Assembly: GCA_963693305.1 (NCBI GenBank)
Contig: OY855905.1
Span: 17,645,437-17,709,436 of the forward strand
Source: Meandrina meandrites
Taxonomy: Eukaryota; Cnidaria; Anthozoa; Scleractinia; Meandrinidae
Length of the DNA stretch: 64,000 nt
Direction of reading: 5' to 3'
Part shown: piece by piece, positions 57,319-64,000 of the stretch
Layout: the number at the start of each line of letters is the position of its first letter
How positions within the stretch are numbered: the stretch's first letter is position 1
Translations under genes and position numbers: made by a program
The notes under the pieces: generated by a model
The model's input: only the letters and a program-made list of their open reading frames with translations
Databases searched by the model: none
Told to the model about the DNA's origin: nothing

Positions 57319-59046
57319 ATGACATACACGAGTTTATGAAAATATTTTTTCCTCAAGTTTTTTCTGGTGTCACAGCAGCCGTTTATGAAGTTGCTGTAAT
57401 CCTAAAAACAAAAGCTTTACTCTGTAAAAACTAAAATCTTAAACTAAGATTATTAGCATCTTACATAAGATAACCATCATCTAAAAAGAAGACTGAGTCT
57501 TATTTATTTTTAAGATTCAAGTTTGTCTTACTCTAAAATATAAGGTTTTGAATGTGTCTTTAAATAAGACCGGTTTGTTTTATAATAAGAATGTATTCTC
57601 TCATCTAAGATTACCACTTAATTCTTACATTAAGATGATGGACTCTCGACTGCCATATTTCAAGAGGTGGAACATGTTAAATTGAGACGGTCACCCATCT
57701 CTACTAAATTTTAAGATGCTGTCAAGATTGTCAAGATGTTGACGTCTTAATACAGTTGCACTACGTTTCAATGACATAGTGGGCATCTACAATATTCTTA
57801 GTCAATGCAATGGACATAGCTTAACATGTTGTAGTCATGTGTGCAAAGGATTTTAGGACCTTTTACGTGTAAAGTCGAGATCTGAAATTTTGTTGCTGTA
57901 ATAGTTTTTTATGCCAAGAAATTTAAACAGAATTCAAGCATAACCCACAGATAAAGTCATGAACGCATTATCGACTTTCCATTTCAGCCTGTTGAAACAC
58001 TTGGCCAAACTTCTACTAATTTTCAACCACCCTTCCCCCATTTCAATGTTATAAATGTTTTGTTGCTGTAAAACAAAGCCTAGTCAATCGCAAATTCCAT
58101 GAAACAACATTGAGTAGGGGGGGATATTTCTTACCCGTTTGCAAGTCAAGGTAATGCCGAATAATGCGTAAAATTCATCACAGTGAAACGTTTTACTGAC
58201 CACCATTGTTTTTAGTGCAGAATGCACTATTATTGTCATGGTTGTGGGGGCTGCCGTCTGCTAAACTCCTAACCCTCTAACCACTAAAGCACTAAGGTGT
58301 AACCTTTGATAGCTGATTAAGTAATCAATATCACTTAATTAATTAACTCATTAATTATTCTTATGAATGAGGTAAGCAGTGGGGAGCACCTGACTGTATG
58401 CATTAAAACATGGAGAGTCTCTGCGTCATTCTTATATGAAGAACACAAAGATTATATATTTGTTTCTAAAAGTTCCACGTTGTCCTTGTGGTACTATTCT
58501 CCCAAGAACAGGAAACTTTGCGGTAAACGCATGCACAGAAGATCAGTCTAGGTTTACAGTCTTGAACTCTCACGGACATCACATGCCTTTCTCTGCGGTA
58601 TGATTGTTGTAGACTTCATGGTGCGAAGTTAAAACTGCAGTTAATTAAATAAGACTTTATGGTGTTGCAGTGCTTTGTGTGAAATAATTCTTTATTCTTC
58701 ATAAACCAAGAAAACCTTTCCATTAATTAATTTATTCTATCAGTGTTTTATTATTCACAGTAAAGCAACTGCCATCGAACACTCCCGGAACTCGTAGTGT
58801 TTGTGAAAAAAAAAAGAAAATCAACAACAGCTTCTCATTACAGAGCTCTGGTAAATATCAGACACAGTACTTTGTAATTAAACATGCAAAAAATTGTACC
58901 AGAATTTTTGGCGCAAATTTCCTATAACCATGAAACAAATATTTCAGCTGTGCTGCGCTTTGAGAACCCTTTCGAAAGTTATGTTTTTGATTTGATCTGT
59001 CTATTATTTTTCGAGAAACAACTTTTATGACAGTTGAATTGAAATA
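57319..59046. other. Intron sequence with a cluster of AAGAT/ATCTTA words
   Basis: Between about 57425 and 57755 the pentamers TCTTA, TAAGA and AAGAT occur some twenty times, on both strands, at irregular 10-25 base spacing. No longer repeating unit holds them together. The rest of the stretch shows nothing recognised except a homopurine A-tract near 58806. Confidence 0.45.
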
Positions 59047-59103
59047 CAGTGGGACCCTGATATAACAATCCTTGTTATAACGATATTCCCGGTATAATGA
59101 TGA

Positions 59104-60231
59104 TTAGTATATACACACTCAGTGATCTTGGCCATTCCAGCAATCTGATTGGTTCGCTATCTCGGGCTAATGCTGCATTATTCACTCGCTACCAAGTGGA
59201 TAATGCATTATCCCATAAAACAAAAAACAAAATGGCCGGCGTAAACTCGTGTTTCGGTAGCGTTTCAGAATCAAAAATAGTGAAAATAAAAGACGACAGC
59301 AAGCCAGCAAACACCAAGAAGGAAATGAACTCTGGCCTAAAAGTTTTTAAAGATAAGTGAAGAAGTCATGTTTTGCAAACAAGTGTTTTTCAGTTTGTTT
59401 ATCGAGATAATTACTGTGATCAATTTGACCTATCGCTAAATAGGCAGCAATTAATCTTCACGACTACAATTTGTCTCGTAACAAGTATTTTTGTAGACTG
59501 GTTTGCCTGACAGAACGAATTTCTCACCGAAATCGAGGAAATAGAAAAAGAAGAATTGAAGTTTTATATCTCCACAAGAAAACAAGACAGGGGAGCAGGG
59601 ATGGCGCAGTGGTGAGAGCGCTCGCTTCCCACCAATGTGGCCCAGGTTCGATTCCCGGACCCGGCGTCATATGTGGGTTGAGTTTGTTGTTGGTTCTCGT
59701 CCCTGCTCCGAGGGTTTTTCTCCGGGTTCTCCGGGTTTCCTCCCTCCACAAAAACCAACACTTCCAAATTCCAATTCGATCGGGAATTCGAGGGCCACAG
59801 GTTTGTCAGTCGCGAGACTGTTATGTGCTACCCTCGTTAAACATAGTTGGTTTGGTTAGTTGGTTTGGTCATATTACAACAAGGTAAAACTCACCTAAAT
59901 TCGAGCCGCCATTGACAGGCACCTTCGCAATGAGCCAAACAACAAGCCTTTCTCGATAACTTCGAAAACTTTGTTTGATCAGTTATCGATTTCCAAGCAG
60001 ACTTTCGATTAAAGTTGCCGATTTGAACTGTGTAAAAGGACCATTTTGACGAGGATTTTATATCGAAAATTGGGTATTTGCCATGTTAAAAGAATCTGTA
60101 AATAGTTTTGTAAGTGTTTCACGCATGAATTGAGACGTCAAATTGGACGTCAATAAAATTGCCTTTCATAGGTTTCCTTTTGAAAATGTCTAGATTGTCT
60201 GTTTTGAGATCACTTCGTGTGTATATACTAA
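59104..60231. mobile_element. Nested element with TTAGTATATACACAC ends
   Basis: TTAGTATATACACAC at the left exactly mirrors GTGTGTATATACTAA at the right, inside the pogo-like element. The terminal motif is the same as in the 186-bp MITE at 26315-26500 apart from one base. It contains the SINE. A plus-strand frame at 59232-59357 reads MAGVNSCFGSVSESKIVKIK and has no known domain. Confidence 0.7.
59590..59875 (+). mobile_element. tRNA-derived SINE
   Basis: An RNA polymerase III A box (TGGCGCAGTGG, 59602-59612) and B box (GGTTCGATTCC, 59645-59655) lie 32 bases apart in a tRNA-like head that is not itself a foldable tRNA gene. A body of about 200 bases follows with GTCCCTGCTCCGAGGG and repeated CTCCGGGTT. 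The tail is a TTGGTTTGG-type repeat near 59848-59870. SINEs of this form borrow LINE enzymes for mobility. The 138-codon frame over it is an artefact commonly produced by such SINEs. Confidence 0.9.
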
Positions 60232-60869
60232 TTAAAAATTATTCTCTGAAATTGAGGTAAATAGTGGCAGAATATTTACCTCGCCGCTATGCGGCTCGGT
60301 AAATATTCTGCCACTATTCACCTCGATTTGAAAGAATATTTGTTAAATATTCTGTGTCCCGGGGAAAGCTTCAGTAAAATGTATGGGACACAACCCCGAT
60401 ATAACGATATTCCCGATATAACGATGAGAATTTAGCAAACCGAATGTAAAATTTTCTCGATATAACGATATTATCAGTACACAGTCACAATTTAAACAAA
60501 ACTTTGAATTTTAATACAACATTACAGAAATTGAGTTTTAAGTTTAGTTTCATTGCACATATCGGTACAATTCACACCACAGAATTTACTCTGTAAACTT
60601 TGAAAACTTCTAATGCTTTGCAAGTTATTTAAGGACATTACTGCGTGCTTGAAATGTTACATTTTTTAATCATTTGATACTCATTACAAATTTAATAAAA
60701 TATTATGCTGTAAAAAAGTCGTGACGTGTTAGGTTTACCCCAGTAAAACGATATTTTGGGTTATTTTATGGCCATATCGTTATATTGGGAGTTTCGATAT
60801 AATGATTCCTCTATATAACAATATAATTTTACTGCTCCCTTGGCATATCATTATATTGGGGTTCCACTG

Positions 60870-62112
60870 TATTGCGCATCGTGTTAAAACTCAGTCAAGC
60901 GGAAAAACAAGACAACCTATTATGGATTTTGTTGATTGGCCAAAAGCATGACAGCTCAGACAACTGGAAGCGGCTTGGGATTTCAAGGCATTCAAAAGTG
61001 TGTGAAATTTAAACCAGCTGAAGTTTGAACTCAGGAATTTATGTTTTCTGATTTCTTGGCCCCAACAATAATTCAATAATTAAAATAACGAGCAATAAGA
61101 CAATAGTGGAAAAAGTATGTTTGAAAGAAAAAACAGAAATATCATGTGATATATATACTTTAAAGTTAGAAACAAAAGTATTGGTTATAGTGTTGTACAG
61201 AAAAAAAGCAAATATCATGTTGACAATAGCCTGTGTATTTAATGGTGAACTGAAGCAGATTTTGAAGACAACTTTCAACACTCGGCACAGGTTTAAACAG
61301 CTAAGTCCTCTCTGTTTCTTTTATCTTTATCTCTGTGTATAGTTTTTGTTAGGATTTATAAGCAAAATTAAGTGTTTCTCGCGATATTTTTAGTGTTTGC
61401 ATTAAAGTCTATTAATGCATTGTCCAACAAGCCAGTTATGAACACAAATTTTCTTTATGCCATTTCTACTACTAACAAGTGACTGTTATTTTTCAGGTAC
61501 ATGTATCCTGTTAGACATCAAATCTTAAATTAAGACAACAAACATCTTGAAAGGAGCAGGAAATTGCAAACATGAAGAAGGAAACTTCACATGACTTAAA
61601 TAAATTCAAGGAGTTTCTTCCAAAGTAGACCAAAGGAGAGATATTTACATGTATGAAATAACAGTTGTCGATCTGCAACAGTTTACATATTTAAGGTTTG
61701 TGCTTTCGATTCACTTCTGTAGTTTCTGTGTCAATAATAAAAAGAACATTACATGTTGGCTTGAAGAAATGAATTTTATGTTCTTGTGCCACTCAAACAT
61801 AAAATTCATATCTTCTCTCCACTGTGTAATATCCTCTTTAATTATATTTCACTTAATTTAGGGGCCATTATGATAAATCTAAATTTGGATAAAATCTGTG
61901 ACACAGTACATTTAAGTTGGGTTTTGTTATTAGTATGACAGTTTTCTTTTGTTATTGTCTTCAGATTCCTGACTGATAAACAATTATTCTTTTAAGATCA
62001 GAATTTTACTTTAAATCAATAATTTTTGTTTAAAAAAAGCTATTTCTGAATACCACACAACACATGTAGACCAGACTTGTCTCACATTGAGCAGTCTTTC
62101 TAGTCATCTTAC
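60870..62112. other. Intron sequence, unassigned
   Basis: AT-rich, no repeats with clear ends and no extra exon recognised. Confidence 0.4.
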
Positions 62113-62321
62113 CGGTTTTAAGGTCATGTGATTTTATGCCGTCATGTAAATGATCCACTGTTAACTGTGTGTGTCCTGCAAGTACAAATTTGGGAACTTC
62201 ATGCCCTGTTGGAGTTTTCCTCACTGGTCTTTTTACACCAGAAGTTCTGTTTGCTGCGTTATCTGATGAAACTGTGTAGTAAATCTCTATATCCAACTTG
62301 AAGTCATGACTCACATTTTCA
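62113..62321 (-). CDS. Rhotekin-like gene, anillin-homology exon (part 1)
   Basis: The exon starts after ACATTTTTAG at 62322 and ends before GTAAGATG at 62112. It encodes ENVSHDFKLDIEIYYTVSSD, a basic loop (RTSGVKRPVRKTPTGHEV), PKFVLAGHTQLTVDHLHDG, and IKSHDLKT. The D-F-x-L-x-I-E-I-Y strand and the later V-L-A-G-H-x-x-L-T-V strand are typical of the anillin-homology region shared by anillins and rhotekins. The leading single base means the upstream exon ends in phase 2; that exon was not found between here and the window end. The next exon is 16.5 kb downstream. Confidence 0.82.
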
Positions 62322-62935
62322 CTAAAAATGTATGAAGTGAAAGAAAAACTATTATTATTATAATAATTATGGCAATGATTGATCAGGGAAACTTTCAGGT
62401 TAATTCTACAAACTACTTTCATGGTAATAATAAAGAAAGATGGTGGAATCAGTAGTGGAGAGCATATGTGAACTCTGCTTGTACAGACATTTTTCTTTGA
62501 GCAGGGCCTATTCCCTCTTTCTTCATCGCCAATTGCCTAACTACATACAATTAATGTCAAGGAACTCTAAAATGAATAAGGGAGGAGCTCATGGTTCTGT
62601 AAAGGAAAAGACAAGCGAGGTCAAACGACCATTAATTTTATTCAGGACAACATGACCAGTACCAAACTCAATGCCGATAACGAAGAACCAACTCTTCGGG
62701 TTTGAGGGATATGTTAGCTGATTTACAGCAAGCTTACTGTAGACATAATTCTGGCCATCGTTTGTCACAGGCAACAGCTATCTGCGAAGAGCCTTTCGAT
62801 GGAAAACCGAATTCCGAAGGACGAAAATAATAAGTGACATCAAGACATCTTTACAACAATGACGACAGAAGTTTGGCGAGATGGAGGAATCAGTAAGATG
62901 CTTCACAAACAAACATAAGGTGTTAAGAGAGGATT
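62322..62935. other. Upstream intron of the rhotekin-like gene
   Basis: A minus-strand frame (62589-62774) reads GQNYVYSKLAVNQLTYPSN and so on but has no fit to the expected anillin-homology sequence and no convincing acceptor. It is left unassigned. Confidence 0.35.
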
Positions 62936-62939
62936 TTAA

Positions 62940-63829
62940 GGTGTCTCGACTGGATTAGGGGCAACACCGCTCAAGTTTGAGAACTAACCAGATCATCATT
63001 AACAATGCCATCGAAAAATGATCACCACAGCTGAATTAGGTAAAGATAGAAATTTGTTATGACCAGTGTTATTTTGACATCGGAGTTGTCATAGCAACGT
63101 AATGACGTCATCACGCTTATCAATCTCGTCCGTATTGCTCGGCACCAGGAGATTTTTTCGGAAATTGCTCAAGGGAGCATGTACCTCCTATACCTGCCTC
63201 AATGCTGGCAAAGTTGAACAAATTCTGTAAGAGCGTTATTGAAATTTTTGGGGATGAAGTTTTGAGGTTTATGAATAGACCAAATTACTTACAAAAGTGG
63301 CAACAAGAGCACCTGAATGCACCCTCATCAAATCCGTTTTTTTCGCAATCGGTTGTGGCGATCCCCATCAATTTTGTATACACAATTTTAAACGGCATCA
63401 AACTACTATGGGATGAAACTACATTCCCAAAGTGCGTCGTGTTCTTTAGATATTACCCAATTTTCTCCATAGTATGTTTTTTATTGCATTTACAACCCTC
63501 AAAACTTCATCCCCAAAAATTTAGATAATGCTCTTACGGAATTTGTTCAAACTTTGCCAACACTGAGGCAGGTATAGAAGGTACATGCTCTGTTGAGCGA
63601 TTTCCGAAAAAATCTCCTGGTGCCGAGCAATACTAACGAAATTGATAACCGTGATGACGTCATTATGTTGCTATGTCAACTCCAATGTTAAAATAACACT
63701 GGTCATAACAAATTTCCATCTTAACCTAATTCAGCTGTGGTGATCGTTTTTCGATAGCACTGTTAATGACGATCTGGTTAGTTTTCAAACTTGAGCGGTG
63801 TTGCCCCTAAAAAATCCAGTCGAGCCACC
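62940..63829. mobile_element. 890-bp TTAA-flanked transposon with about 330-bp inverted repeats
   Basis: TTAA lies at 62936-62939 and 63830-63833. GGTGTCTCGACTGGAT at the left mirrors ATCCAGTCGAGCCACC at the right, with arms running to about 63265 and back from 63500. Arm phrases include GGGGCAACACCGCTCAAGTT and ATTTTTTCGGAAATTGCTCA. The 230-base loop and the 108-codon frame across it have no recognised domain. Terminal motif and target are the same as the 32.3-kb element, but the internal sequence is unrelated. Confidence 0.92.
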
Positions 63830-64000
63830 TTAAACACGCCCAGGAAAGTTCAAAGTTTGTTGAAGAGGACACACACACTTTGGTCTGGTCACGATGAGCT
63901 TGAGCGATAATGTATGAGGAAAAGTCATTGGACATTGTCAGGGTACCCAATGGGTGCTAAACCACAACTGAAGAGGTAGTTTTAAAAATAGCAAATCCAG

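Larger units (their letters stand above)
59047..60869. mobile_element. pogo/Tigger-like element with nested insertions
   Basis: CAGTGGGACCCTGATATAAC at the left mirrors the right end (inverse CAGTGGAACCCCAATATAAT). TA flanks both ends. This terminus is typical of pogo/Tigger elements. The repeated subterminal phrase GATATAACGATATTCCCGAT lies at 60395-60425. The left part is cut at 59104 by a nested element and resumes at about 60350. No DDE transposase frame remains. Confidence 0.8.
15335..62321 (-). other. Rhotekin-like gene, 3' part with five exons
   Basis: Five minus-strand exons join in one frame. They are 62113-62321 (ends after codon base 1), 45504-45655 (starts with 2 bases, ends in phase 0), 43455-43583 (phase 0 to 0), 25314-25596 (phase 0 to 1) and 15335-15519 (2 bases, then to stop). 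Together they give 958 bases, or about 318 residues. Domains in order are the C-terminal part of an anillin-homology/C2-like region, a PH domain, and a basic tail. Rhotekins are cytosolic Rho-GTP effectors; in the family an N-terminal HR1 repeat binds Rho, and that part lies outside the window. The gene exceeds 47 kb here because its introns (about 16, 2, 18 and 10 kb) are packed with transposons. Anillin-like is the alternative name. Extra small exons in the long introns cannot be excluded, although the phases need none. Confidence 0.72.

Noticed and set aside
59602..59655. Possible tRNA gene
   Set aside because: A and B boxes are present, but the sequence does not form a complete cloverleaf and continues into a SINE body and tail.
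59471..59887. 138-codon plus-strand frame
   Set aside because: It is the translation of the SINE, a common false protein in repeat-rich genomes.

Overview
This is eukaryotic, AT-rich, intron-bearing DNA dominated by transposable elements. The mix of Penelope-like elements, hAT, pogo, Harbinger and TTAA-flanked elements, a tRNA-derived SINE, CR1/RTE-like LINE relics and a CARD-domain exon fits an anthozoan cnidarian, most likely a stony coral. That is an inference from repeat style, not a species identification.

Host genes. Two minus-strand genes can be supported. The main one is a rhotekin-like gene. Five consecutive exons were recognised at 62.1-62.3, 45.5, 43.5, 25.3-25.6 and 15.3-15.5 kb. 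All four junctions agree in codon phase and every splice site is GT/AG. They encode the end of the anillin-homology (C2-like) region, a PH domain split over two exons, and a short basic tail with a stop codon. Its upstream exons lie beyond the window. Almost everything from 15.5 to 62.1 kb is therefore intron, in pieces of about 10, 18, 2 and 16 kb. The second gene is represented by one first exon (6506-6800) encoding a CARD, with its start codon, a donor site and a TATA-like upstream element.

1-15 kb (outside the rhotekin-like gene): two related minisatellites, a decayed LINE broken by a hairpin MITE and a (TAA)n tract, a Penelope 3' fragment, the CARD exon, a decayed Ty3/gypsy gag region, half of a TTAA palindromic element, a minus-strand LINE RT relic, and an hAT-like element enclosing a 680-bp near-perfect palindrome.

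15-62 kb (introns): many inverted-repeat elements, several nested. At 29.7-36.4 kb an element whose inverted ends are 16-bp minisatellite arrays is interrupted by a Penelope-like element and an inverted, truncated second copy. That Penelope element carries two further transposons. One splits its coding frame cleanly at a TTAA. At 47.2-48.4 kb an element with 9-bp flanking repeats holds a broken RecQ-like helicase piece. At 49.6-51.1 kb a 1.43-kb long-TIR element has a 7-bp target duplication, and its empty site is visible at 41.3 kb. At 52-57 kb there is a 5.2-kb inverted structure. At 59.0-60.9 kb a pogo/Tigger-like element contains a nested element and a SINE.

62.3-64 kb: another TTAA-flanked long-inverted-repeat element, sharing its terminal motif GGTGGC with the elements at 14.2 and 32.3 kb.

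No CRISPR array, operon, rRNA or free-standing tRNA was seen. Element classes rest on terminal motifs, target duplications and protein motifs read by eye. No database comparison was possible.
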